Source of the DNA: Labilithrix sp.
Lineage (GTDB): Bacteria > Myxococcota_A > Polyangia > Polyangiales > Polyangiaceae
Length of the DNA stretch: 64,000 bases
Assembly: GCA_019637155.1 (NCBI GenBank)
Contig: JAHBWE010000003.1
Coordinates: 248,001 to 312,000, forward strand
Direction: 5' to 3'
In this document: one piece after another, positions 17,836 through 25,626 of the stretch
How the letters are laid out: every line of letters begins with the position of its first letter
Numbering within the stretch: position 1 is the first letter of the stretch
Notes under the pieces: generated by a model
Databases searched by the model: none
What the model saw: only the letters and a program-made list of their open reading frames with translations
Told to the model about the DNA's origin: nothing
Translations under genes and position numbers: made by a program

Positions 17836-18191
17836 TCCGCCTCGCGCTCGAGATCGCGCGCGCCCTCTCCGTCGCTCGCGCGGCGGAGCGGCTTCGCCTT
17901 CACGCCGGCCCCGCCGAGGCGGTCGCGACGCAACGGAGGCGCGGCGCGCGACGACGGCGCCGGAGCGCGCGTGGGCGGCGGCGGCTTCGGCGCGCGATCA
18001 CGATGGTCGACGCGCGCTGGCCCGGCGGCGGCAACTGCTTCCGCCGCGTCCTCATCGAGCTCGCGCTGGACGCGGGGGCGGCGCGCGAGCGGCTCGTGTT
18101 CGGGCTCGACGTCGGACGGACGGGGCACGTCGCCTTCGAGGGCACCGAGGACGTGACCTTCGACGTCGCATTCGTCCTCGGCCCCGAGTAG
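17832..18191 (+). CDS. Small protein resembling the McjB/transglutaminase-like C-terminal domain
   Basis: A 119-residue protein whose GTG start overlaps the lipoprotein stop (GTGA), which implies translational coupling. The middle is extremely arginine-rich (QRRRGARRRRRSARGRRRLR). The C-terminal half reads GGNCFRRVLIELALDAGA, then LVFGLDVGRTGHVAFEG. This spacing of a Cys with nearby arginines, a Gly-Leu strand and a Gly-His matches the transglutaminase-like domain of lasso-peptide protease McjB and relatives, where Cys and His are catalytic. The AHAW form of the motif is replaced by GHVAFEG. No precursor peptide or cyclase gene is visible nearby. Assignment to the fold is tentative; existence of the gene is supported by codon bias and overlap. 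Confidence 0.6.
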   Translation: MIRLALEIARALSVARAAERLRLHAGPAEAVATQRRRGARRRRRSARGRRRLRRAITMVDARWPGGGNCFRRVLIELALDAGAARERLVFGLDVGRTGHVAFEGTEDVTFDVAFVLGPE

Positions 18192-18200
18192 GTTTGGCTC

Positions 18201-18710
18201 ATGCGCTATTACGTGACCCTCGATCCCGCCGCGAAGGAGCCCGTCCTCGTCGACGTGAACGAGCTGCCGACGGGACAGATCGAGGTGCGCCTCGGCGATC
18301 GGCCGGTCGCGGTCGACGTCGTCCCGCTCGAGGGCGCGCTCTCGGTCCGCGTCGGCGGCCGCGTCGTGGACCTCACGGTGGAGGGATCGCCGCCGGAGAT
18401 CGGCGCGGTCGCGAGCGGGCATCGCTCGTACGTGCGGGTCGAGAGCGAGCGGCAGCGCGCGGCAGCGCTCGCGAAGAAGGCGGGCGGCGGCGCGAGCGAG
18501 AAGGTCGTGAAGTCGCCGATGCCGGGGCGCGTCGTCCGCATCCTCGTCCAGAGAGACGCCGAGGTCGCGGCCGGGCAGACGCTCTGCGTGATCGAGGCGA
18601 TGAAGATGGAGAACGAGGTGAAGGCGAAGGCGGCCTGCAAGGTCGTCGACGTGCACGCGACCGAAGGCGCGACGGTGGAGAACGGCGCCAAGCTCTTCAC
18701 GCTGGGCTGA
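18201..18710 (+). CDS. Biotin carboxyl carrier-type protein
   Basis: Carrier domain that holds biotin for an acyl-CoA carboxylase. The C-terminal 75 residues form a biotinyl/lipoyl domain with the modified lysine in EAMKMENEV (about residue 137) and an upstream PMPGRVVRILV strand. The N-terminal 90 residues match the linker region found in stand-alone acetyl/propionyl-CoA carboxylase subunits. The total of 169 residues is typical. The gene starts 9 bases after the McjB-like gene and ends 9 bases before the desulfhydrase-like gene. No carboxylase or carboxyltransferase subunit is in the window, so its partners must be encoded elsewhere. Confidence 0.88.
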   Translation: MRYYVTLDPAAKEPVLVDVNELPTGQIEVRLGDRPVAVDVVPLEGALSVRVGGRVVDLTVEGSPPEIGAVASGHRSYVRVESERQRAAALAKKAGGGASEKVVKSPMPGRVVRILVQRDAEVAAGQTLCVIEAMKMENEVKAKAACKVVDVHATEGATVENGAKLFTLG

Positions 18711-18719
18711 TCGAAGGCC

Positions 18720-19718
18720 ATGCCGCGTCGTCTCTACCTCGCGCACCTGCCGACGCCGATCGAACGACGACCCGCGCTCGACGAGATCGTCGGGGCGAAG
18801 GTCTGGGTGAAGCGCGACGACGCGACCGGCGGCGCGGAGGCGGGCAACAAGATCCGGAAGCTCGAGCTCCTCCTCGCCGACGCGCTCGACGAGAAGGCCG
18901 AGCTCGTCATCACCTGCGGCGGGCTCCAGTCGAACCACGCGCGCGCGACCGCGCTCTCGTGCGCGCGCCTCGGCCTCCGCTGCGTGCTCTACCTCCGCGT
19001 CGCGGACCCCGCCGCCGCGCGCGCGCGCCTCGACGCGACCGGCAACGTGCTGCTCGATCGCCTCGCCGGCGCCGAGCTCGTGTTCATCACGCCGGACGAG
19101 TACCGGCAGCGCGACGCGATCATGCACGCCGCACAGCGCGAGCTCGCGTCGGAGCAGGTCGCCGCCTACGTCGTGCCGGAGGGCGGCTCGAACGGGCTCG
19201 GCGCGCTCGGCTACGTCGAGGCGATGCGCGAGGTGCGGGCGCAGATCGACCTCGGTCTCGCGCCGCGCTTCGACGCCGTCGCGCACGCGTGCGGATCGGG
19301 CGGCACCGCGGCCGGGGTCGCGCTCGGGGCGCGGGCGTTCGACGTCGCGGACCGCGCGTGGGCCTTCGCGGTGTGCGACGACGCGATGTACTTCAAGCGG
19401 CGCATCGAGGCGATCATCGGCGAGGCGCGCGGCTGGGACTCGTCGCTCCCGGCGAAGACGGGCCTCGTCGTCGACGACGCGGCGAAGGGCCCCGCCTACG
19501 CGGTGATGGACGACGAGCAGAAGCGCTTCCTCACGCTGATCGCGAAGCGCACCGGCTTCGTCTTCGATCCGGTCTACACCGGCAAGGCGATCTGGGGCCT
19601 CGCGCGGGCCGTTTCGCGCGGCGACGTCGCCGCCGGCGCGAACGTGCTCTTCCTTCACACCGGCGGTCTGCCCGGGCTCCTCGCGCAGGGCGGCGAGCTC
19701 GAGGACGCTCTCGCGTGA
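18720..19718 (+). CDS. D-cysteine desulfhydrase / ACC deaminase family PLP enzyme
   Basis: Fold-type II pyridoxal-phosphate enzyme of 332 residues. The PLP lysine is in GNKIRKLELLLADA (about residue 45), followed by the conserved GGLQSNHARATA block that contacts substrate, and later VPEGGSNGLGALGY and GSGGTAAG for phosphate binding. These blocks fit D-cysteine desulfhydrase (DcyD), which releases pyruvate, ammonia and H2S; 1-aminocyclopropane-1-carboxylate deaminase is the close alternative and cannot be excluded by eye. It lies between the biotin carrier gene and the CPBP protease gene, whose GTG start overlaps its stop. Confidence 0.85.
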   Translation: MPRRLYLAHLPTPIERRPALDEIVGAKVWVKRDDATGGAEAGNKIRKLELLLADALDEKAELVITCGGLQSNHARATALSCARLGLRCVLYLRVADPAAARARLDATGNVLLDRLAGAELVFITPDEYRQRDAIMHAAQRELASEQVAAYVVPEGGSNGLGALGYVEAMREVRAQIDLGLAPRFDAVAHACGSGGTAAGVALGARAFDVADRAWAFAVCDDAMYFKRRIEAIIGEARGWDSSLPAKTGLVVDDAAKGPAYAVMDDEQKRFLTLIAKRTGFVFDPVYTGKAIWGLARAVSRGDVAAGANVLFLHTGGLPGLLAQGGELEDALA

Positions 19719-20533
19719 GCGACGACGACAAGGACGACGACGCGCCGCGACCGCGTGGCCTGTCCGTGCTCGCGTGGGGGCTCGGGCTCTACGGCGCGTG
19801 CCGCGTGCTCCAGATCTTCCTCGAGGCGCAGGCGACGGCGGCGGCGGTCGGGCAAGCCGTGCTCGTCGAGTGGGGCACCTCGCGCCTCGGCGTCGTGTGG
19901 ACGCCTCACGACCGAAAGGCGAGCTTGCCCGACGGAGTGCGGCGCGGCATGTTCGGCGCGCTCGCCGGCTTCGCGATCGCGGGCGTGCTCCTCGGCGTGC
20001 TCGTCGTCTCGGGCGGCGCGAAGCTCGAGGCGGTGTCGAGCGCGTCGGTCTCCGTCCTCGTCATCGGCCTCGTCACGGCGGGGCTCTACGCCTGGCGCGA
20101 CGAGCTCCTCTTCCACGGCGTGACGCTCCGCGCGCTCGGGATGTTCGAGCCCGGCGATCGCGCGAGCGCGCAGGACCTCTTCCGCGTCGTCGCGTGCGGC
20201 GTGACCTCCGCCGGCGCCGCGCTCGGGCGGAGCGACGCGTCGGCGCGGAGCGTCGTCGTCGCGGCGCTCCTCGGCGTCGCGTTCGGCGCGCTGTGGACGC
20301 GCGACCGCGGGGCGTGGATGCCGTGGGGCGCGCACATGGCGTTCCGCTTCGCGACCGACACGCTCGTCGCCGGAGGCGTCGTGCAGGTGCGCCTCGCGTC
20401 GAGCGCGTGGGCCGGAGGTGACTCCGGGCTTTTCGGGGGAACCGCTGCGGCTGTCGCGCTCGTGCCGGTCGCGACGGTGGCCATCGCCCTGACAATGCGG
20501 GGAATCTCGCCCGATCCGGCCCGGGTCGGCTAG
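19715..20533 (+). CDS. CPBP-family intramembrane protease-like protein
   Basis: An integral membrane protein of 272 residues. Hydrophobic helices are visible around residues 15-45, 75-100, 110-130, 175-190 and 235-260. CPBP (Abi) proteases normally carry EExxxR and later HxxxN/D-type motifs. Here the first motif appears as WRDELLFHG, with D-E replacing E-E, and a later histidine lies in WGAHMAFRFATD. The enzyme may therefore be active or degenerate. The start GTG 19715 overlaps the previous stop as GTGA, indicating coupling with the desulfhydrase-like gene. The function in this setting is not known. Confidence 0.68.
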   Translation: MSDDDKDDDAPRPRGLSVLAWGLGLYGACRVLQIFLEAQATAAAVGQAVLVEWGTSRLGVVWTPHDRKASLPDGVRRGMFGALAGFAIAGVLLGVLVVSGGAKLEAVSSASVSVLVIGLVTAGLYAWRDELLFHGVTLRALGMFEPGDRASAQDLFRVVACGVTSAGAALGRSDASARSVVVAALLGVAFGALWTRDRGAWMPWGAHMAFRFATDTLVAGGVVQVRLASSAWAGGDSGLFGGTAAAVALVPVATVAIALTMRGISPDPARVG

Positions 20534-20546
20534 CATCGTCCCCGGA

Positions 20547-22604
20547 ATGCGTTCGAGCCAGAGCCCGCCGTTTCCCTACGGCGATTTCGGCGACGATCCG
20601 CCGCACGAGTCGCGGCGGCTGACGCCTTCCATCGGGCTCCTCCACGACTCGGACCAGCCGAACGACTCGTCGAACGAGGACTTCCTCTTCCACCTCTATC
20701 GCGGGAGCGAGCTCCTCCAGGACAACCGCGTCCACGAGGCGAAGGAGGAGCTCGAGCGCGCGCTCCACCTCCAGCCGCGCGACTCGAAGGGGCAGGACCT
20801 CATCGCGGTCGTGTACTTCCGGCTCGGGCTCTATCCGCGCGCGATCCAGATCTACGAGGCGCTCCGCCGCCGGAACGCGAACGACACGTCGCTGCTCCTG
20901 AACCTGGCGCTCTGCTACTTGAAGACGGGCCAGCCGCAGCTCGCGCGCCGCGACCTCGAGCAGCTCCTCTCGCTGAACCCCGGTCACTCGCGCGCGTGGG
21001 GCTACCTCGGGCTCGCGTGCGAGCGCCTCGGCGATCTCGCGCAGGCCGAGCGCGCGTTCGAGCAGGGCGGCCACGCGCAGATGGCGAAGCGCATGGCGGC
21101 GCGACGCGAGGAGGCGATCGGGCACGCGCCGCCCGCGGCGCCGACCGCGACGGGCTCCGCGCCGAGCTCGCCGCGGCAGGAGATCCGCGACGTCGCGGGC
21201 GCGGCGTACCAGGAGCTCGACGCGGGGGAGCTCTCGTTCGCGCTCGCGGAGCCGACGAGCGACAAGGACATCGACGATCCCGCGGCCGCGAGCTGGCGCC
21301 CGCACGAGCTCGGCACGACGTCCACGATCTCGCAGAAGCCCGAGACGCAGAAGCCGGACACGAAGGACGGACCGCCCGCGCCGGCCGCGCCCGCGGTCCC
21401 GCAGCTCGGACGCGGCGCGCAGCAGTTCAACCGCCGGCCCACGCTCATCGCGCCGGTCGGCGCGCCGCCGGCGTACGGCTTCCTCGCGAACGAGCTCGCG
21501 TCGCTCGAGCGTATCCCTTCGCAGAAGCCGCCGTCGTTCGGGCTCGACGACGCGGGCTCGCTCCCGCCCGTACCGTCGCTGCGCCGTCCGGTCGTCGCGG
21601 TGCCGAGCCCGTTCGGTCCCGCGAAGTCGCACGAGCAGCAGGTCGCCGACGACGCCGCGCGCACGCGCACGCTCGCGCCGCCGCTCGGCCACGGCAGCGC
21701 GCCGCCGCAAGGTCCGGGCAGCCGGCCGCCGGAGGAGCCCGCCGCCGACGACTGGGAGCCGCGCCCGCAGGTCACCGCGCCGCCGCCGCAACAACACGAA
21801 GAGCCCGCCGTGACGCGCGCGGTGGTCGGGCCCTCCGGGCCGCCGCCGCAGACGCCGCTCGGTATCGGTCCTCCAGCGCCGGAGGAGCCGCCGGCGCCCG
21901 TCGAGGCGCCGGCGCCCAAGTCGCTCAGCATGAAGCCGGAGACGACGCGGAGCTCCGGCAGCGTCGCGCCGATGTCGATCGAGCCGCGTCAGGCGCGCAC
22001 GGTCGTCTTCCCCACCGACGGCGTGGTCCTCCATCCGTCGGGCCTCGCGCTCGCGCGGACGACGCCGGAGGTCGGCTTCGTCGCGCGGCTCGAGGCGTTC
22101 CGCGCGCAGCAGACGGGGCTCAAGATGGCGCTGCTCGAGCGGCACGTGAAGGGCAAGCCGAACGGCGAGTCGTTCGGCGGCGTCGCGAGCCCGATGGTGC
22201 ACGTCACCGGCGAGGGGGAGCTCGTGCTCGGGGCGCGGCCGGGCCGCAAGCTGCACGCGTACCCGATCGACGAGATGTGCTTCGCGCGCGAGGACGTGCT
22301 CCTCGGCTTCGGCGGCGGGACCGTCGACGTCGCGTTCGAGAACGGCCGCCTCACCACCGGCGAGGGCGAGCACCTCCCCGTCGTCCAGCTGCGCGGCAAC
22401 GGCGCGGTCCTCATCGAGGCGATCGGCGACGTCGTCGCGCTCGCGGTCCACAGCGAGCGATCGCTCAGCGTGCGCCGCGAGGCGATCCTCGGTTGGTTCG
22501 GGCGCCTCGTCCCGCGCGCGGTCGCGCCGAGCGACGCGCCCTGCGGCCAGCGCGGCCTCGTCAGCTTCGCCGGCGAAGGCCGCGTTCTCCTCGCGGGGGC
22601 CTGA
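20547..22604 (+). CDS. TPR protein with C-terminal AIM24-like domain
   Basis: Cytoplasmic protein of 685 residues with no signal peptide. Residues 45-200 contain about four tetratricopeptide repeats (AKEELERALHLQPRDSKGQD, YPRAIQIYEALRRRNAND, ARRDLEQLLSLNPGH). A disordered, proline-rich stretch of about 280 residues follows. The last 190 residues (from VVFPTDGVVLHPSG) have the trimeric beta-roll look of the AIM24 family, including VVQLRGNGAVLIEAIGDVVA and SVRREAILGWF. The function of AIM24 proteins in bacteria is poorly defined. Its TGA overlaps the pgsA start (TGATG), so the two are translationally coupled. Confidence 0.8.
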   Translation: MRSSQSPPFPYGDFGDDPPHESRRLTPSIGLLHDSDQPNDSSNEDFLFHLYRGSELLQDNRVHEAKEELERALHLQPRDSKGQDLIAVVYFRLGLYPRAIQIYEALRRRNANDTSLLLNLALCYLKTGQPQLARRDLEQLLSLNPGHSRAWGYLGLACERLGDLAQAERAFEQGGHAQMAKRMAARREEAIGHAPPAAPTATGSAPSSPRQEIRDVAGAAYQELDAGELSFALAEPTSDKDIDDPAAASWRPHELGTTSTISQKPETQKPDTKDGPPAPAAPAVPQLGRGAQQFNRRPTLIAPVGAPPAYGFLANELASLERIPSQKPPSFGLDDAGSLPPVPSLRRPVVAVPSPFGPAKSHEQQVADDAARTRTLAPPLGHGSAPPQGPGSRPPEEPAADDWEPRPQVTAPPPQQHEEPAVTRAVVGPSGPPPQTPLGIGPPAPEEPPAPVEAPAPKSLSMKPETTRSSGSVAPMSIEPRQARTVVFPTDGVVLHPSGLALARTTPEVGFVARLEAFRAQQTGLKMALLERHVKGKPNGESFGGVASPMVHVTGEGELVLGARPGRKLHAYPIDEMCFAREDVLLGFGGGTVDVAFENGRLTTGEGEHLPVVQLRGNGAVLIEAIGDVVALAVHSERSLSVRREAILGWFGRLVPRAVAPSDAPCGQRGLVSFAGEGRVLLAGA

Positions 22605-23269
22605 TGGCAGGGCTCCCTCCCGAGGTGCGAAAGGAGCGACGCAAGTCGCTCCGAGAGGACACCTTCAACCTGCCGAACGCGCTGACGATGCTGCGCGTCG
22701 CGGCGATCCCGCTCTGCCTGTGGTTCCTCGATCAAGACACGCCGCGCTCGGGCTTCTGGGCGTCGATGATCTTCACCGCGGCCGGCATCACCGACGTCCT
22801 CGACGGCTACCTCGCGCGGAAGCTCAACCTCGTGAGCGTGTTCGGCAAGCTCGTCGATCCGCTCGCCGACAAGCTCATCGTGATGGCGACGCTCGTGTGG
22901 ATGGTGAAGATGGACCGCATCGCGCCGTGGGCGGTGGTCATCCTCCTCGCGCGCGAGCTCAGCGTGCAGGCGCTCCGCAGCGTCGCCGCGAGCGAGGGCG
23001 TCATCATCTCCGCGGGGCAGGAGGGCAAGACGAAGACGGCGCTCCAGGTCGTCGGCATCATCGTGCTCCTCTACGGCAACCCGGCGCACCTCTCGTACCT
23101 CGGCATCGATCTCGGCGTCGTCGACCTCGCGCGCGTCGGCCGCGTCCTCATCTATCTCTCGCTCGTGTGGTCGCTCTCGAGCATGGCGCAATACATCGGC
23201 CTGTTCTCGGACACGGTCGAGAAGAAGGACGAGAAGCTCCGGTCCGACGAATCGTCGTCCTCGTTGTAA
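22604..23269 (+). CDS. pgsA: CDP-diacylglycerol--glycerol-3-phosphate 3-phosphatidyltransferase
   Basis: Inner-membrane enzyme that makes phosphatidylglycerol-phosphate from CDP-diacylglycerol and glycerol 3-phosphate. The CDP-alcohol phosphotransferase signature is intact: DVLDGYLARKLN then FGKLVDPLADKL (about residues 64-88), giving the D-x2-DG-x2-AR-x8-G-x3-D-x3-D pattern. Several membrane helices follow. The 221 residues include a charged, serine-rich tail. ATG 22604 overlaps the stop of the TPR-AIM24 gene. A related phosphatidyltransferase such as PssA or cardiolipin synthase is possible, but the NLPNALTMLRVAAIP start is characteristic of PgsA. Confidence 0.9.
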   Translation: MAGLPPEVRKERRKSLREDTFNLPNALTMLRVAAIPLCLWFLDQDTPRSGFWASMIFTAAGITDVLDGYLARKLNLVSVFGKLVDPLADKLIVMATLVWMVKMDRIAPWAVVILLARELSVQALRSVAASEGVIISAGQEGKTKTALQVVGIIVLLYGNPAHLSYLGIDLGVVDLARVGRVLIYLSLVWSLSSMAQYIGLFSDTVEKKDEKLRSDESSSSL

Positions 23270-23298
23270 TCCGCGTCTCGCCGTGCGATTCAAGGCGC

Positions 23299-23622
23299 GT
23301 GAAACGCTCGCTGGTCTTCCTCGCCGTCGCGATCATCGCCGCCTTCGCCGCGTGCTCGAACCAGGGCGAAGGTGAGGTCTGCAACATCGAGAACGACAAC
23401 GCCGACTGCAAGACGGACGAGGGCCTCGTCTGCTACCCGTTCAACCAGCTCAACAACGTGAGCTCGGATCGCTGCTGCCCGGCCGACCGCTCGCGCGCGA
23501 CGCACCCGGCGTGCGTGACGGCGATCGCGGTGGGCGGCATCACGGACGCGCAGGCGCCGGCCGACACGGGGCCTGCTCCTTCGGAGACTCCGGACGGCGG
23601 AGCGGAGACGGACGCGCAGTGA
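23299..23622 (+). CDS. Small cysteine-rich lipoprotein
   Basis: A 107-residue exported protein of unknown function. It begins with a signal sequence ending in AIIAAFAACSNQ, a lipobox with Cys near residue 19. The mature part has cysteine-containing segments (EVCNIENDNADCKTDEGLVCY, DRCCPADRS) and an acidic, proline-rich tail. Such short, cysteine-rich lipoproteins are frequent in myxobacteria. Start GTG 23299 is chosen from the signal peptide n-region (MKRS). The stop overlaps the start of the FliQ/SctS gene (GTGA), linking the two in translation. Confidence 0.75.
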   Translation: MKRSLVFLAVAIIAAFAACSNQGEGEVCNIENDNADCKTDEGLVCYPFNQLNNVSSDRCCPADRSRATHPACVTAIAVGGITDAQAPADTGPAPSETPDGGAETDAQ

Positions 23623-23879
23623 ACCCGAGCGTGCTCGTCGAGCAGGCGCAGAACGCGCTGGTGCTCTCGGTCGCGGTGGCGCTGCCGATCCTCGGCGTCG
23701 CGGCGATCGTCGGCCTGCTCGTCGCGGCGTTCCAGGCGGCGTCGCAGATCCAGGACCCGACGATCGCGCATCTGCCGCGGCTCCTCGCGGTCGTCGCGGC
23801 GCTCGTGATCCTCGGGCCGTGGATGGGCAGCCAGATCGGCGCATTCGCCGAGCGCATGCTGCTCATGGCCGCGCGCTGA
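23619..23879 (+). CDS. FliQ/SctS-family type III export apparatus protein (orphan)
   Basis: An 86-residue inner-membrane protein with two hydrophobic hairpin helices: ALVLSVAVALPILGVAAIVG, then a helix through LLAVVAALVILGPWMG. The linking segment VAAFQAASQIQDPTIAHLPR corresponds to the conserved loop GLLVAxFQAxTQIxDxTL of FliQ, SctS and YscS, which form part of the export gate of flagella and type III secretion systems. Length and topology match the family closely. No other export component is in the window. The GTG start overlaps the lipoprotein stop. Whether it works with a distant export system cannot be told from here. Confidence 0.85.
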   Translation: MNPSVLVEQAQNALVLSVAVALPILGVAAIVGLLVAAFQAASQIQDPTIAHLPRLLAVVAALVILGPWMGSQIGAFAERMLLMAAR

Positions 23880-23915
23880 CGCTCCGCGTTGACCCCACCG
23901 GCGGCGTTTGATACT

Positions 23916-23952
23916 CGCAAACGCGAATGAGTGAATCCTCACTCAGTTTGCG
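23916..23952. promoter_or_regulatory. Nested palindrome over the tetR start codon, probable autoregulatory operator
   Basis: Inner arms TGAGTGA (23928-23934) and TCACTCA (23939-23945) are separated by ATCC. They are flanked by outer arms CGCAAAC (23916-23922) and GTTTGCG (23946-23952). The inner 7-4-7 layout is that of the FadR operator in Bacillus (TGAATGA-N4-TCATTCA). It covers the ATG of the TetR-family gene at 23927. Binding of the regulator here is inferred. Confidence 0.6.
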
Positions 23953-24592
23953 ACCGAAGCGGAAGACCGGCGCGTCATCGCGCGCATCGCGCGGGAAAAA
24001 GGCGGCGCCGCGGCGCTCCGGCGACAAGCGATCGCGCATCCTCGAGGCGGCGATCAAGGTCTTCGCGCGGAACGGCTTCCACGCGACGCGCGTGAGCGAG
24101 GTCGCGAAGGCGGCCGGCGTCGCGGACGGCACGATCTATCTGTACTTCGACTCGAAGGAGAGCCTGCTCGTCTCGCTGTTCGAGGACCGCATCGAGAGGC
24201 TCCTCACGTTCATGAAGGAGGAGCTGCCGAAGCAGCCCGACGCGCCGGCGCGCCTCCGCGCGGTGATCGACATGCAGCTCGGTCTGCTCGAGGGCGAGCG
24301 CGATCTCGCGGAGGTCATCACCGTGATCCTGCGCCAGTCGACGCGCCTGCTGAAGGAGTTCGCGGCGCCGCGCTTCACCGCGTACATCGACGGCATCGCG
24401 CGCATCGTGGCGGAGGGCCAGGCGTCGGGCGCGTTCCGGCAGGACGTCTCGCCCCACGTCGCGGCGCGCGCGGTCTTCGGCGCGCTCGACGGCATCACGC
24501 TCACGTGGGCGCTCGGCCGCGCGGAGGCCGGCGCGCTCGCGCGAGCGTCGGGCCAGCTCGCCGACATCCTGCTCCGCGGCCTCGCGCCTTGA
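23927..24592 (+). CDS. TetR-family transcriptional regulator (FadR-like)
   Basis: A 221-residue DNA-binding repressor. Residues 1-30 are a basic, serine-rich arm. The helix-turn-helix follows (RILEAAIKVFARNGFHATRV, then SEVAKAAGVADGTIYLYFDS, about residues 36-78), ending with the KESLL motif usual for the family. The C-terminal ligand domain (VIDMQLGLLEGERDLAEVIT, DGITLTWALG) resembles fatty-acid-responsive FadR/FabR-type regulators, so acyl-CoA is a plausible ligand (inference). The palindrome over the start suggests autoregulation. Its stop overlaps a possible TTG start of the EpmA-like gene. Confidence 0.9.
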   Translation: MSESSLSLRPKRKTGASSRASRGKKAAPRRSGDKRSRILEAAIKVFARNGFHATRVSEVAKAAGVADGTIYLYFDSKESLLVSLFEDRIERLLTFMKEELPKQPDAPARLRAVIDMQLGLLEGERDLAEVITVILRQSTRLLKEFAAPRFTAYIDGIARIVAEGQASGAFRQDVSPHVAARAVFGALDGITLTWALGRAEAGALARASGQLADILLRGLAP

Positions 24593-25626
24593 GTAGCTCG
24601 CGGGGCTCGCGGGACTCGACGCCGGAGCGGGGCGAGGCGGGCTCGCGGGGCGAGGCGGGCTCACGGGGCGAGACGGACTCGCGGGGCGAGGCGGGCTCGC
24701 GGGGCGAGGCGGGCTCGACGCCGGAGCGGTTGCGTGCGCGGGCGCGCGCGCTCGCGTCGGCGCGCGCGTTCTTCGAGTCGCGCGGCTACGTCGAGGTCGA
24801 GACGCCGATCGCGGTCCCGTCCCCCGGCCTCGACCTGCACCTCGACGCGTTCGCGCTCTCGCCCGGCGACCGCTTCCTCTCGACGTCGCCGGAGTACCAG
24901 ATGAAGCGGCTCCTCGCGGCGGGCGCGGGGCGCATCTTCCAGATCACGCGCGCGTTTCGAGCCGGCGAGCGCGGCGAGCGGCACAACCCGGAGTTCACGA
25001 TCCTCGAGTTCTACCGCCCGAACGCCGGCATCGACGCGGTGATGCGCGACACGGAGCAGCTCGTCGCGCGCATCACCGGCGGCGCGGTCACGCTCGACGG
25101 CCGCACGATCGATCTGCGTCCGCCGTTCCTCCGTCTCCCGCTCGCCGACGCGTTCGAGCGGTACGCCGGCGTGGCGCGCGACGAGATGCTGCGCCTCGCG
25201 AGCGAGGACGAGGACACGTTCTTCGAGAAGCTCGCCTTCGAGGTCGAGCCCGGCCTCGCCGCGCTCGATCGCGGCGTCTTCGTCGTCGACTACCCGGCGT
25301 CGCAGGCCTCGCTCGCGCGCAAGCGCGGGGAGGACCCACGCTTCGCGGAGCGCTTCGAGCTCTACGTCGCGGGGGTCGAGCTATGCAACGGCTTCGGCGA
25401 GCTCGTCGACCCGATCGAGCAGCGCGCGCGCTTCGAGCACGACCAGGCGCTGCGGCGCGCGAGGGGCAAGCCGGTATACCCGATCGACGAGCGCTTCCTC
25501 GCCGCCCTCACGGCGGGCATGCCAGACTCCGGCGGCAACGCCCTCGGCCTCGACCGCCTCATCGCCCTGACGTGCGGCACACGCACGATCGCCGAGGTCC
25601 TAGCGTTCCCCGACACCGAGCTGTAA
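24589..25626 (+). CDS. epmA: EpmA-like lysyl-tRNA synthetase paralogue (EF-P lysyltransferase)
   Basis: Class II synthetase core without the anticodon-binding domain, as in EpmA (GenX/PoxA/YjeA), which attaches beta-lysine to elongation factor P. Visible are motif 1 (FFESRGYVEVETPIAVPSPG), motif 2 (QITRAFRAGERGERHNPEFT then ILEFYRP) and motif 3 (GNALGLDRLIALTCG). The C-terminal core has VELCNGFGELVDP. The TTG start at 24589 overlaps the tetR stop but adds about 45 residues of low-complexity RGEAGS repeats. A family-like N-terminus would begin near STPERLRARARALA, so translation may really start there. EpmB and EF-P genes are not in the window. Confidence 0.85.
   Translation: MSSSRGSRDSTPERGEAGSRGEAGSRGETDSRGEAGSRGEAGSTPERLRARARALASARAFFESRGYVEVETPIAVPSPGLDLHLDAFALSPGDRFLSTSPEYQMKRLLAAGAGRIFQITRAFRAGERGERHNPEFTILEFYRPNAGIDAVMRDTEQLVARITGGAVTLDGRTIDLRPPFLRLPLADAFERYAGVARDEMLRLASEDEDTFFEKLAFEVEPGLAALDRGVFVVDYPASQASLARKRGEDPRFAERFELYVAGVELCNGFGELVDPIEQRARFEHDQALRRARGKPVYPIDERFLAALTAGMPDSGGNALGLDRLIALTCGTRTIAEVLAFPDTEL
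24630..24719 (+). repeat. Five tandem 18-bp repeats encoding RGEAGS-type units
   Basis: Units start at 24630, 24648, 24666, 24684 and 24702. The consensus is GGGCGAGGCGGGCTCGCG; unit 3 differs at three positions and unit 2 at one. In the epmA frame each unit encodes six residues close to R-G-E-A-G-S. The tract lies between the tetR stop and the conserved EpmA core. Confidence 0.85.
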
